Shown in pieces: positions 21,879-32,070 of a stretch of 50,548 nt of DNA. Each line of letters starts with the position of its first letter. Positions within the stretch are counted from its first letter, which is position 1. The notes under the pieces are model-generated. The model did no database searches, was not told the DNA's origin, and saw only the letters and a program-made list of their open reading frames with translations. The stretch comes from Vitrella brassicaformis (taxonomy: Eukaryota; Sar; Vitrellaceae), in the NCBI GenBank assembly GCA_001179505.1, contig CDMY01000359.1:25656-76203 (forward strand), read 5' to 3'. The translations under genes and the position numbers were made by a program.

Positions 21879-22898
21879 CGGAGCTCCTTTTAGGGCTTGA
21901 AGCTGGGAGGCGGCCCAAATGTTCCGTCCAGGGGGCGGCGCGCAACACCCACAAGGAACGGCTTCGGGGCAGGTGGCCGTCCTCCTGGAAGGAGTGTCTT
22001 CCTTGAGGGGATGAGCTTCTTGGCTGAGAGAGACACAGAAGCAGACAGTGAAGTATGATGACAGACACACGGCTTGTCTTCCGTTGTATCGTCTCAGCGC
22101 ACCTCTTGTTTGCTCCGGCACCGACGGCAGCTTGCGCTTGGGCTTGGGCTTGGGCTTGGGTGTTGTCGCCCTCTCTCGCAGTCGCTCCTGGAACGTCTTT
22201 GACTTGTTTTTGAACTGAGAAGCCAACCAGGCCACCATTAGAAAGTTGAGAGCTTCCAATCGAATGGCGCATTGTGGTGCAGCCGACCTGCTGCCTGAGC
22301 CGCTGGCGCCGTTGGTTTGTTTCCGCAATATCCCTCCACGCCCGCTGGAAGGGCGTCTCCTCGCTGGCCCCCTCCTCTCCCTCGTCTGCCGTGTCCTGCG
22401 CCGCCGTCTCCTCGACAACCTCCTCCTCGCCCTCGGCTGCTGTGTCGTCAGAAGGCAGGCACTCAGTAGGTTGTCTAGTTGGTTCTTGAGTATTCACTTC
22501 TTTTTTGACTGCCGGCTGACGAGGACAGTCGGAAAAAGATAATATGCTGGCGGCAGAAAGCTGCAGTACCTTCTGCTTGGAGAATGCAAGTGTTCGGGGC
22601 CGTCCTTCTGTCCGCAGGTTTCTCGGCTCGACAGCGTCAGAGGGCCCTCGTCTGCCGTCTCCTCGGCAACCCCCTCCTCTTCCTCGTCTGCCGTCTCCTG
22701 CACGGCCATCTCCTCGGCAAGCTCGGCAGCCGTGTCCTCCGCCGCCGTCTCCCCGACCACCCCCTCCTGTCCCTCGGCTGCCGCCTCGACGATCTCCTCC
22801 TCTCCCTCGGCTGCGGTGTCGTCAGAGGGCTGCTTGGGCATGATCTCTTCGTCCACGTCGAATGCGTCGCGCAAGTTGAGGGCCGCCGAGTCGCTCAT
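21879..22898 (-). CDS. Repeat-module protein, copy E
   Basis: ATG at 22898 opens MSDSAALNLRDAFDVDEEIM and a long Glu-rich repeat region. A probable intron (about 22585-22532) follows. The next exon, to 22288, ends QRRQRLRQQ; then 22214-22103 (FKNKSKTFQERLRERATTPK with a KP repeat) and 22023-21879 (PFLVGVARRPLDGTFGPPP). TAA at 21892-21890 ends it right after SFKP, earlier than copy A. The first exon and the second do not join in the same frame (one base out), so this copy may be partly broken or the intron limit is wrong. Inverted relative to copies A and B. Confidence 0.5.
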
Positions 22899-23071
22899 CA
22901 AGCTCCCTGTTTTTCTCGGTGAGCGCCGCCCTTTGAGACGCAACCAAAGTTGCATGCATTGATCTGAAATGGAAAGGGCCTGTTGGTCCGAAGACACGAC
23001 GGCACACGGAAAGCACCCAGACAGAGAGGTGTGGCGTGGCGGGCTAATGGATCATTGTAGGTGTCCCCTAC

Positions 23072-23142
23072 CGCGAGTGATCGAATGCTAGTGCATTGCA
23101 GAGATGCTCCAGGCCGCGTGTCTTGAGGAAGTTGCTCAGTGC
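23072..23142 (-). pseudogene. Decayed SAM-like exon, possible C terminus of the TUTase-like gene
   Basis: Reads ALSNFLKTRGLEHLCNA then loses frame; SIRSLA follows in another frame. The exon is 71 bases against 81 in the tandem paralogues at 19.1 and 20.4 kb. It lies downstream of the polymerase-like exons on the same strand and upstream pieces (23340-23230) also resemble the linker exons of those paralogues. Confidence 0.45.
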
Positions 23143-23496
23143 CTGAATCAGACAGGACACGCCTGTGTGTGTAGTGTGTGAGCAGTGTCTCTGTGTGTAT
23201 TTCTGTGCAGGTGAGAGACACTGCGTACCAGTCGAGCCTGCTGTGCCGGTGCCGCATGCTTTTGGGCAGAAGGGACACACACAAAGGAGGGATCACACAG
23301 AGCCAAAGTGGGACTGTGTGGCGGTTGGTGTCTCCTTGCTGCACCATGGATGGATGGATGGATGGACAGATGACGCGAACGACCAGCACACCCAAAGAAG
23401 CAAGGCACAGACAGACAGACATGCACACTTGGCCAAGTGAGGGTCTGCATTCCTTTCTTACCTTGTGTGTGTGTGTGTGTGTGTGTCTTGTCTTAC

Positions 23497-25871
23497 CACC
23501 AGCGGGACGGATCGCGCAATCTTCATTTGGGAAGAGACGCCCAGATATAAAATGTAGGCGGCGATGCTGATCGGAGGTCTTCGGCCTGGTTGAATGTCGA
23601 TTACAAGCAGCACCCATCCCAGGGACGTCAGCCCCCTGCCACCACACAGCGCCCTTCCCTTCGCCCACCGCTTCACCAGCAAGGCTGAGAAAGAGAGCAA
23701 GCCGTGAATTGTCACACTGTCTTTTGTGAACGTTAGTGACCGGTGTCTCCGCTTACCCAGCTTCCTGATAATTGGAGAAGACTCCATATATGCGAGGAGG
23801 AGCTTGGCCTTGTGGCTCCCCAGGCCGTTGTTAAAGGCCACATCAGCCTTCCCCCTTCCTTGGCTCTGACCAGACACACACCAGACACAAACCATCATCT
23901 GAACATCTTCTGTTCCATGATTCTGTCATTTTGGTACCTTTGACAGATGGCAGTGCACTGTCGGCCAACGCGCCCCATTTCGGGCATGGATGGACATGTC
24001 GGCCCCATACTGTTGACATGCACGCAGCGCACATGTCTCTTTGTTCTTTCTTTCCTTTTTTCGTTCGTCCTTGGCCTTCACTCACCCGATGCTTCAGGTC
24101 ATCCCCCAGCTTCTCGCAGGCCAGCATCCCGACATCCTGATGCCCCTGCCTGGCCGAGCCCTCTCTAAGCAGCTGGTCGGCCTTGTCGGCCGGGATGGCA
24201 GCCGACAAGTCGACGTCGCTCTCCCATAAAGCCAGCTTGTAAGCAGCTGAGCCGAAGAGAACGGCGTCGGTGCCAAAGACCCGGTGCACGGCCTTTCGGA
24301 GCCGCCGCGCCATGGGCTCTGGTGGGTTGTTGATCGTGGAACGAGGCAGAGGACAATAAGTGCTATGGATGACTAAGTAGTCTGCCGAATTCACCTGCAA
24401 GCGTACGTCTTGGTGGTTGTCGGGCGGGTGTCGGGCCTGTGGTGTGTTCACTGCAGGCAGTGGTCTCACTTGGCGTGTCTCGTGTGCTGATCTGTCACAC
24501 CTTCAAGAAAGTCGTAGGCGGAAATGTCCGACTCGTCCCCCCATCCGTCGACCCGTCGGACATATGCCACTCGCCCACTCTGCAGGCTGCCGTCCTCAGG
24601 CAGGGTCTGGTGTTTGGCAAATGAGTGGAAGTGCAACCCATGTCTCTCATGTCCATCTCTGTCTCATCTCCTTACGGCGTCTTCTCCTTCGTGTGTCTCC
24701 GATTGCACACGGTGGCGATGCTCACTCAGCTGCTCCTCTGACCTGGCCATCAACGACTGCAAGCACCGGGAGCCAAACAAAGGGATGTATGACGTACTTT
24801 GGCAGTCGAAATGAATACCTACCTGCTGCTGGCTGATGAGTGTCTGAAGCCTGAGCACCTCCTCCTCGCTCTCCTTTAACCGTCCTTCTAACCATGCGAT
24901 ACTTTGGCGCAGCGCTGCGGGGCGGGGAAGGGAAGGAGACGAGGGGACGGCTCGTGTGAGGGTTATCGGCCATGATTTGTCTGTCTGGCCTCTTGCCTAC
25001 CTGCTATCTCCCTGCTCTCCTCAATGCTCTCCTCAGTGCCCTGTCCGCCCCCAGCCGCAGCCGCCCGACCGATCTCGCGCAGCTTGCTGATGGTGTCCTC
25101 AACCGACGCACTCAGCTCCAGGCTATGGCCACCAGCAGACGCGCCCGCCAGTCCGCTCAGCCGTGCGTCCCTCTCCGGCAGCGGCCTCGATGGCGGCACT
25201 GGTGAGAGGATGGGCCGGTTGTCGTACCAGTGCTGCCGTGGGGAGGGCAGCTGCGAGTCGGTCATGGGCGTTGTCTGGCTCGGAGGGGTCAACTCAGAAT
25301 GAAAATCAGAATCCTGACCGACCAACACGGACACAGGAGATGTCTGTCTGTCTGTCTGTCAACACACCCATTCGCGCACCTCCCCACCGTCGTCAGATCG
25401 GTGATCCAGGCCGCTACGCCAGTCGGCGGCCCCTCACCCGCCCCTGCCAGCAGCCCGTGGAGGCCGTCGTCCACCACATCCCGCTGGTATGAAACAGAAG
25501 ATGCTTCCAACGCCGGTTGCTCTTGCTCCTTCCACTCTCGTCTCACCTCGAGCTGTTTGAGGTCATGTTTGATCTTTCGACGCTCTCTGTCCATCTCTTG
25601 TTGGGCTTCCTCGTACTCGTTCATGGCTGCCCTCTCCCTCATGGAAAGCTGGTGCACCTTCTCTGCCAGCTCAGCATCGTCGATCGCCCCCCTCTTGTGG
25701 TCCTCGAAGGCCTTTTCTATTCGATGGCGTAAGGGGCGCATCTCGGCGGCGTACTTGGCCTCGCTGTACCGCTGGTGCTCTTCAAGGTATTCCATGGTCG
25801 CGATGGCGTGAAGGTGGCACTTCTGAACGTTTGACGACGGAAAGGCATCGTCATCGTCGTCCTCAAAATGA
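23497..25871 (-). CDS. Non-canonical poly(A) polymerase / terminal uridylyltransferase-like protein with coiled coils
   Basis: Nine exons join in phase: 25871-25388, 25313-25001, 24914-24823, 24756-24676, 24606-24501, 24450-24395, 24316-24086, 23865-23757 and 23684-23497. The N-terminal 300 residues are charged coiled coil and linker (LEEHQRYSEAKYAAEMRPLR; ALRQSIAWLEGRLKESEEEV). The catalytic core follows: VLFGSAAYKLALWESDVDLS is the Pol-beta G-S...D-x-D motif, KADVAFNNGLGSHKAKLLLA carries the third Asp, and LLVKRWAKGRAL...GLTSLGWVLLVIDIQ fits the Cid1/PAP-associated helices. Such enzymes add A or U to RNA 3' ends. All three metal-binding Asp are kept, so it may be active. The first exon(s) and the 3' end are not resolved. 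Confidence 0.65.
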
Positions 25872-26343
25872 CTGCGGAGAGAGAGAGATAGATACACACA
25901 TGAAGACAGGAACAATAGCTGTCTTGTATGGTTGGTGCCTCTCGTTTCTTGCGTTTCTTTCTCTAGTTCGTGACTCAGTCGTGACTCAGTCTGCATCGCC
26001 GTCCTCGGCTCTGTCGTAGTCGTTGAGCGACACCGACAAGTGGACGTCGCTCTCGCACAAAGCCAGCTTGTATGCAGCTGAGCCAAACAGCGGGGCGTTG
26101 GTCTCAAGGAGCTGGTGCACGGCTTTTCAAAGCCGCCGCGTCATGGCGACCAACGGATACAGAGCAGGCGAATGTCAACACAGCCGGCAGATATAAAAAG
26201 TAGGCAGCGATCCTGTTGGGAGAGGTGCGGAGGGAGGAGGAAGCATGGTGGGCGACTCTGATCATTAGACATGCAGAAAACGTTTGTGAAGAGATTTGTA
26301 TCTGCAGATGTTGTAATCGGACGTACTTGATCATGCGATACTT
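24893..26343. repeat. Tandem duplicated unit, copy 1
   Basis: About 1,439 bases from catgcgat (24893) to cttgatc (26334) start again at 26332. The two parts of copy 2 that can be read are identical to it by eye. Confidence 0.75.
25890..26160 (-). pseudogene. Nucleotidyltransferase fragment with altered catalytic motif
   Basis: LFGSAAYKLALCESDVHLSV repeats the G-S...D-x-D block of the neighbouring TUTase-like gene, but the second Asp is His, which should abolish metal binding. No donor site follows the fragment and the next exon at 25871 has lost its normal partner. A relic inserted upstream of the intact exons. Confidence 0.5.
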
Positions 26344-27239
26344 TGGCGCAGCGCTGCGGGGCGGGGAAGGGAAGGAGACGAGGGGACGGCTCGTGTGAGG
26401 GTTATCGGCCATGATTTGTCTGTCTGGCCTCTTGCCTACCTGCTATCTCCCTGCTCTCCTCAATGCTCTCCTCAGTGCCCTGTCCGCCCCCAGCCGCAGC
26501 CGCCCGACCGATCTCGCGCAGCTTGCTGATGGTGTCCTCAACCGACGCACTCAGCTCCAGGCTATGGCCACCAGCAGACGCGCCCGCCAGTCCGNNNNNN
26601 NNNNNNNNNNNNNNNNNNNNNNNNNNNNNNNNNNNNNNNNNNNNNNNNNNNNNNNNNNNNNNNNNNNNNNNNNNNNNNNNNNNNNNNNNNNNNNNNNNNN
26701 NNNNNNNNNNNNNNNNNNNNNNNNNNNNNNNNNNNNNNNNNNNNNNNNNNNNNNNNNNNNNNNNNNNNNNNNNNNNNNNNNNNNNNNNNNNNNNNNNNNN
26801 NNNNNNNNNNNNNNNNNNNNNNNNNNNNNNNNNNNNNNNNNNNNNNNNNNNNNNNNNNNNNNNNNNNNNNNNNNNNNNNNNNNNNNNNNNNNNNCATCGC
26901 CGTCCTCGGCTCTGTCGTAGTCGTTGAGCGACACCGACAAGTGGACGTCGCTCTCGCACAAAGCCAGCTTGTATGCAGCTGAGCCAAACAGCGGGGCGTT
27001 GGTCTCAAGGAGCTGGTGCACGGCTTTTCAAAGCCGCCGCGTCATGGCGACCAACGGATACAGAGCAGGCGAATGTCAACACAGCCGGCAGATATAAAAA
27101 GTAGGCAGCGATCCTGTTGGGAGAGGTGCGGAGGGAGGAGGAAGCATGGTGGGCGACTCTGATCATTAGACATGCAGAAAACGTTTGTGAAGAGATTTGT
27201 ATCTGCAGATGTTGTAATCGGACGTACTTGATCTTTTCT
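26332..27239. repeat. Tandem duplicated unit, copy 2, interrupted by the gap
   Basis: 26332-26594 equals 24893-25155, and 26895-27239 equals about 25994-26338. The middle is unknown. If this is a true tandem copy about 838 bases are missing where 300 N are shown. It includes a second copy of the altered nucleotidyltransferase fragment (about 26895-27021). Confidence 0.7.
26595..26894. other. Assembly gap, 300 N
   Basis: Exactly 300 unknown bases, probably a placeholder length. It falls inside the second copy of a duplicated unit. Confidence 0.98.
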
Positions 27240-27979
27240 TGGGCGGCTTTGGCCGCTTGACTGTCGGGGGTGGGCCAAATGTCCCGTCAATGGGACGGCG
27301 GGGCAGGCCGACGAGGAACGTTAGGCGCCATCATGGGAGCGGGGTCTCGCCGTCCAGCATCTTTCGCTTGGACGGTAGCTGCTTCTTGGCTGAGAGACAC
27401 ACATAAGCAGACAGTGAATGACTCATGGCCAGACGCAACGCTGCCTGCACGCATCCTCTTAGAATACCGGGCGTCTTCTCGGGCACCGGTGGCAGAATGG
27501 GCTTCTTGTCCCGAGAAGCCACCCTGAAGCGGCTCCCTGTCGCCTGGTGGAGGTGCTTGTTGCGTGCTTTCTCACGCAGGCGCTCCTGGAACGTCTTGCC
27601 CTTGGCCGCAAACTGAAAGCGCACCAGGACACCATCGAAAGTCAAAAGCTTTCAACATAACGGTGGCGTTGACGGTGCAGCTCACCTCCTGCATGAACTG
27701 GCCCACTCTCCTAGTCACCTCGAGCATCTCCGCCAGCAGCCTCTCATCGGGGTCCTCGAGCACCAGGGCGCCGCTGGAGTTGCTGCGTCGGGGCAGCAGA
27801 CGTGCGGGCAGCGTTCGGCAGCCCTCTGTTGCCGCCGGCTGGTGCTCCTCCTCGCTCGCCGTCTCCTCCTCTCCCTCGCCGGCCGTCTCCCCTTCCTCGG
27901 GCTCCTCCTTGATGACCTCCTCGTCAAGGTCAAATTGGTCGCGCATGTCGACTTCGACAACGGCCTCTGAGTCGCTCAT
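27228..27979 (-). pseudogene. Repeat-module protein, copy D, with in-frame stop
   Basis: Exons 27979-27686 (MSDSEAVVEVDMRDQFDLDE, Glu-rich, ending GQFMQE), 27612-27468 (FAAKGKTFQERLREKARNKH...PVPEKTPG) and 27389-27228 (AKKQLPSKRKMLDGETPLP) join in phase. The third exon has TGA at 27333-27331 where copy B reads straight through; comparison suggests an inserted tga triplet, after which the frame continues (TFLVGLPRRPIDGTF). The exon 2 frame is intact here, unlike in copy B. The stop removes the conserved FLVG block, so either the protein is shorter or the copy is dying. The 3' side runs into the duplicated unit. Confidence 0.55.
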
Positions 27980-28008
27980 CATGTTGGCGCTCCTTGTCAA
28001 GCGCTTTC

Positions 28009-28225
28009 TCTGATCCCCAGAAATGCAGAAAACGGTTGCGAAGATATTTGTATCTGCAGATGTTGTAATCGGACGTACTGGATCTCTTCTTGGGAGGATT
28101 TGGGCGTGGGCCAAACGTCCTGTCAATGGGGCGGCGGGGGATGCCGACGAGGAAGGGTGGGCGCCATCCTGGGAGCGGGGTCTTACCGTCCAGCATCTTC
28201 TGCTTTGACGGTATCTGCTTCTTCG
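28009..28225 (-). pseudogene. Repeat-module exons, copy C (partial)
   Basis: Only the third exon (28225-28079: AKKQIPSKQKMLDGKTPLPG, PFLVGIPRRPIDRTFGP) and the beginning of the fourth (KKALDKERQHDERLRG, from 28009, stop at 27930) are present. The acidic and helical exons are missing; upstream lies the KH-domain exon instead. The fourth exon overlaps the ATG of copy D in a different frame. Confidence 0.5.
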
Positions 28226-28306
28226 CTGAGAGACACACATAAGCAGACAGTGAATGTGTGATGGCCAGAGACACCGCAGCGGTCTGCACCCATTCTCTCG
28301 GCATAC

Positions 28307-29434
28307 CTCCGAAATCTTGCTTCCTCCCCGAATTTGTGCACATATTCTGCGCCTACATAAGCCGCCGCACATTCTTGTGATTTTGTTGATCGTCTCGCCT
28401 CCCCGGCCGAGTATCAGCCCCCTCTCGGTCTGATGCAGGAATGAAAGCGCCACACACACATGCGTGGACGTATATCTCAGCCATGAGTGTGTATTTGCTC
28501 ATCACTGGCGAGTTCATCTCGAATTTCTCGCGGATGAGCTTGCCGGGCCTTGGCGGGTTTGCCGGCAGATGGCCGATGACTTCATCGATGCTCTGGCCCG
28601 CCGCCAGGGACTTGAGGGTGCGATCGAACTCGTGCATCATCCGGGCGCGCATCTGAACAGGAGCATCAGAGGCAGAGACATGTGTGTGTGCATGCATCTG
28701 CGGCTCCATGCAATCGTCTGTATACCTGCGGCTTCACCGTGTACATGCTGTCGGTCTCTATCGGGTCCTCGACCCACATGTCCTGAAGAGGCAGGGGAAC
28801 TTCTCGCGTCAAAGCAAGCCTTTTGTCCATTCATTTTGTTGCTGGGTACCTCGGGGTGGTCAGCATAGTCCGTCTCCCTATCGTCGGCCCTCTGTGATGT
28901 CTGCAGGCGCACATGCCACATGCCGTGATGTGGTATCCCCTCTCTCCTTCTCATGTTACTTACGGTGGCGCTGTCTGTGTTGATGTATTTTCTCTGTCGT
29001 CGGTGTCGCTGCAGGTATTCTGCTTTGGTGACGACGTCGGGGGCCAGGCGGATGGCGACGACGTATTTGCGGACATCGAGCTGCTCCTTGTAGAAACTAA
29101 ACAAGATAGAATCAAAGGAGAGAAGGTACACAAGCAGGGTTTTTGGCTGTGTCTCCATCCCTCCCTCCCTGTCTATCTCCCTGTGTGTGCGTATATATGA
29201 GGCCTACTCACCTGAAAAACTCATACAAGAGCTGGGGCAGCTCGAGATTCGCGCCGTTGGCGGCGTAGGGGTTTACCCGTCGCCTGTCACACACACACAT
29301 AAAAGAGCTCGATAAGTATCTCAGGGAATCTCCTGTCTGCGGCTCAATTCACCTGAAGTTCCTTCTTCTCTCCAGCTCCTGTCTCGCCTCCTTGGGTGGA
29401 GGGAATTGGGGCTGCCGCTCATCATTCGCTCTCC
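28307..29434 (-). CDS. KH-domain RNA-binding protein, chimeric at both ends
   Basis: Exons 29434-29353 (RRANDERQPQFPPPKEARQE), 29283-29212, 29096-28964 (FYKEQLDVRKYVVAIRLAPD), 28900-28850, 28782-28726, 28652-28470 and 28429-28307 join in phase. The last contains ERGLILGRGGETINKITRMC, with the G-x-x-G loop (GRGG) and flanking hydrophobic pattern of a type I KH domain, followed by ICAQIRGGSKISE like the third strand of SF1/STAR-type KH folds. It should bind single-stranded RNA. Upstream it continues from module copy F; downstream the next exon (28225) would be entered in the wrong phase for its conserved frame. The true protein ends are therefore uncertain. Confidence 0.55.
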
Positions 29435-29497
29435 CTGATCACACACATGACACAATTGTGACGAGAATGGCCCTGCAGATCTCGTCATCGGACACAC

Positions 29498-30260
29498 TGG
29501 AGCTCTTTTCGTAGGGGCTTGAAGGTGGGAGGCGGGCCAAATGTTCCGTCCAGGGGGCGGCGGGCGACACCCACTAGGAACGGCTTCGGGGCAGGTGGCC
29601 TCGCTCCCGGCAGCAGCGTCCCGTCCAGCATCGCCTTCCTTGCGGGCACGGGCTTCTCGGCTGAGAGAGACGCAGAGACAGGCACACGGCTTGTCTTTCG
29701 AGGTATCCTCTCAGCGCACCTCTTGTCTGCTCCGGCACCGACGGCAGCTTGGGCTTGGGCTTGCTGTAGCCGCTGCCGGCGACCTTCCTTAGGTGTCGGT
29801 GCTCACTCTCCCGCAGCCGCTCCTGGAACGTCTTTGACTTGTTTTTGAACTGAGAAGCCAACCAGGATACCATTCGAAAGTTGAGAGCTTCCAATCGAAT
29901 GGCGCATTGTGGGTGCAGCTGACCTGCTGCCTGAGCCGCTCGCGCCGTTGGTTTGTTGCAGCGATCTCCCTCAAGGCCCGCTGGAATGGCGTCTCCTGGC
30001 AGTCGGCCCCCTCCTCTCCCTCGTCTGCCGCCTCCTCGGCAACGAGCTCGACAGCCGACGCCATCTCCTCGGCAACGTCGACAGCCGTGTCCTCCGCCGC
30101 CGTCTCCCCGACCACCCCTCCTGTCCCTCGGCTGCCGTCTCCTTGACGGTCTCCTCCTCTTCCTCGGCAGCTGTGTCGTCAGAGGGCTGAGCCCCTTAAG
30201 CTTCTTTCAGGGTCTCTTCGTCGAGGTCGAACTCGTCGCGCAGGTCGAGGGCCTCCGAGT
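29498..30260 (-). pseudogene. Repeat-module protein, copy F, several lesions
   Basis: Acidic block SDSEALDLRDEFDLDEE starts near 30260 but its ATG is changed (acgagc for atgagc), TAA follows at about 30197, and a G run near 30118 is one base shorter than in copy E, shifting the frame. Then VGETAAEDTAVDVAEEMA...RERLRQQ to 29924, 29849-29720 (FKNKSKTFQERLRESEHRHL) and 29660-29498 (PFLVGVARRPLDGTFGPPP), with one extra C near 29516. If the extra C is ignored it splices in phase to the KH gene, so copy F may be its original 5' part. Confidence 0.5.
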
Positions 30261-31369
30261 CGCTCGTTTCAATCTCGTGGGTCCTGGGGCTTCCATGGAT
30301 CCAAGCCGCGCACATCCCAGCCAAGGGATGGAGCTGTTGCGGAGGACCGTGCAGCTGGCGTGCAGCCGCCTTCTCGGGCACCAGCTCGTCATGGGCGAGA
30401 GAGGCCAGACTGTCCTGCGCCGTTGCCGACGCTTCCTCTGCCGCGTCCTTCGCTGCGTGCCGCTGCTCCCAGCGGCACTGTCGGCATGGTGCTATGGGCA
30501 TGGTGCGTCGCATCGTTTGCCTGCCGGAGGACTACCCTCCGACTAAGTCCTTCGCGCTCCTCCGCATTCTGCGAAGGACCGAGGAGGAGAAAGTGGAAAC
30601 CACGAGCCTTGAAGAACGTCGGAATCGAAAGAGGTATAAAGGGGCCTTTTCGCGTTTTGTTAGCCTCAGTCTTTTTGGGCCCGTCTCCCCGTCTCCGGTC
30701 GAGAATCGCTTTTTGTGGACGCTACTGCTGCTGCTGTGTCACTCGGCCATCGGCCACCCAACGTCCTCAAATGTCCTCACCCTCGATGAATGCACCACGA
30801 CAACAGACGGTACAACAGACAGACAACAGCCGACGGACAGACTCTGCTCATGAGGCAAGAATGTCACTATGGTGCCGCCTTCCACCAGCAGGGGAGGGAT
30901 GTGAGGTGGGGAGGAGGAGGGAACGACCACGTGGTGTCCCTTCCGAGCGCGTCATGGCACTGATTTTGCAGTGTTTCTTTTCTCTCTGTCCAGCAATCGT
31001 GAACATTGAAGAAACTTTAAGGTCCACTTGCAATGAAACGAAAAAGGACGACAGCAATCTCCCCTGTCTTCTCACCCACACACACGCCATCCGTCACCTA
31101 CTGGCAGTCGTCGCGGTCCTAATGAGGCTGCCGAGCTGCATCAGCCGCCAGAGGAGCAAGTGAAGAAAGACAGTGAACATGGGGAACGTCCTTGGAAGAA
31201 GGATGCAGGTGAGGAGCGGAAAATGAGAGGGGCGACATGGGCGAGTGCGAGAAGATGGAGACGGACAGGGGAATCCGCGAACGGTGCCAAAACTGTGGGG
31301 AGACATATATGCCAGCCAGGCAGCGATGATGTGCATGCTCGAGCTCCTTCTACATGGGCTGTTGGCTGC
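30261..31369. other. Region without a confident gene
   Basis: A plus-strand open frame 30494-30853 (MGMVRRIVCLPEDYPPTKSF, RTEEEKVETTSLEERR) has no clear splice partners and is only a possibility. A TATA-like gtataaagggg lies at 30631-30641 (+). The remainder shows nothing. Confidence 0.35.
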
Positions 31370-31894
31370 TTACGTAAAGTAGTGGTTTATCTCCGCTCTG
31401 ACCAGCTGCTGTGCTCGCGCAGAAGGGGCCTGCATTCCCCACAAGGACACGCAGCATTTGCGGTCCATGGTATGTCCTGCCGCCTCTCTTTCAATCCGCA
31501 CCTGCTGTTTGAACCGAGAGCGCTGCCCCACTGGCGGCAGGGGGTCTCGCCCACTGTCACTTGACCTTCTTGACTCGTTTTCATGTCCACCGCTCGAAGG
31601 CAGACGGTCGCTTTGTCGCCTTGCTTCCCATCTCCGATAGTAGGCCTCATCATACACTTGGCCGTAAGAGGGCCGTCTGGCGTTGTGGAAGAACCACACG
31701 CTGTCGTGCTCTCCTTGATAGTCGACCCCTGGCAAGCGCAGGAGGGGCAGGGGGCCTCTCTCGTGGTCTCGATGGTAGAAGACTTCATATACTCTGTCGG
31801 GCGCGAGTGGCGTGGGGGAGTGGCTGAAGTACCACGACGCGTCATACTCGCCAGCGAAATCGATGTCACGCACACTGTGCTGACGGGGGGGCAT
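31370..31894 (-). CDS. Small protein with two copies of a GEYD-W-F motif
   Basis: From a likely ATG at 31894 (MPPRQHSVRDIDFAGEYDAS) to the stop at 31370, about 174 residues; an upstream ATG at 32050 is possible. Two blocks align with each other: DFAGEYDASWYFSHSP...DRVYEVFYHRD and DYQGEHDSVWFFHNARRPSY...YDEAYYRRWE, spaced about 45 residues. I do not know this repeat. The C-terminal part is Ser/Arg-rich and probably disordered. It is divergent from the 32.07 kb gene, 177 bases apart, suggesting a shared promoter. Confidence 0.5.
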   Translation of the reverse strand: MPPRQHSVRDIDFAGEYDASWYFSHSPTPLAPDRVYEVFYHRDHERGPLPLLRLPGVDYQGEHDSVWFFHNARRPSYGQVYDEAYYRRWEARRQSDRLPSSGGHENESRRSSDSGRDPLPPVGQRSRFKQQVRIEREAAGHTMDRKCCVSLWGMQAPSARAQQLVRAEINHYFT

Positions 31895-32070
31895 CACCAG
31901 GACACCAACGATAAGGCGCAAACGCGAAAGACACGAGATTCTCCAGCCTGATTTCTGAGATCGAAGACGAAATGTGATCGCGCGGGACGCATCATTCATT
32001 GCGAGGGTTTTTCTTAGCAAGCCCCACCTCTTTGTCTGCCTGCTCTTCAATCGGGGACGCCGGCAGCATC

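Noticed and set aside
28441-28700. Plus-strand frames over 28.4-28.9 kb
   Set aside because: They are antisense to the KH-gene exons, which have good splice sites and keep phase over seven exons.
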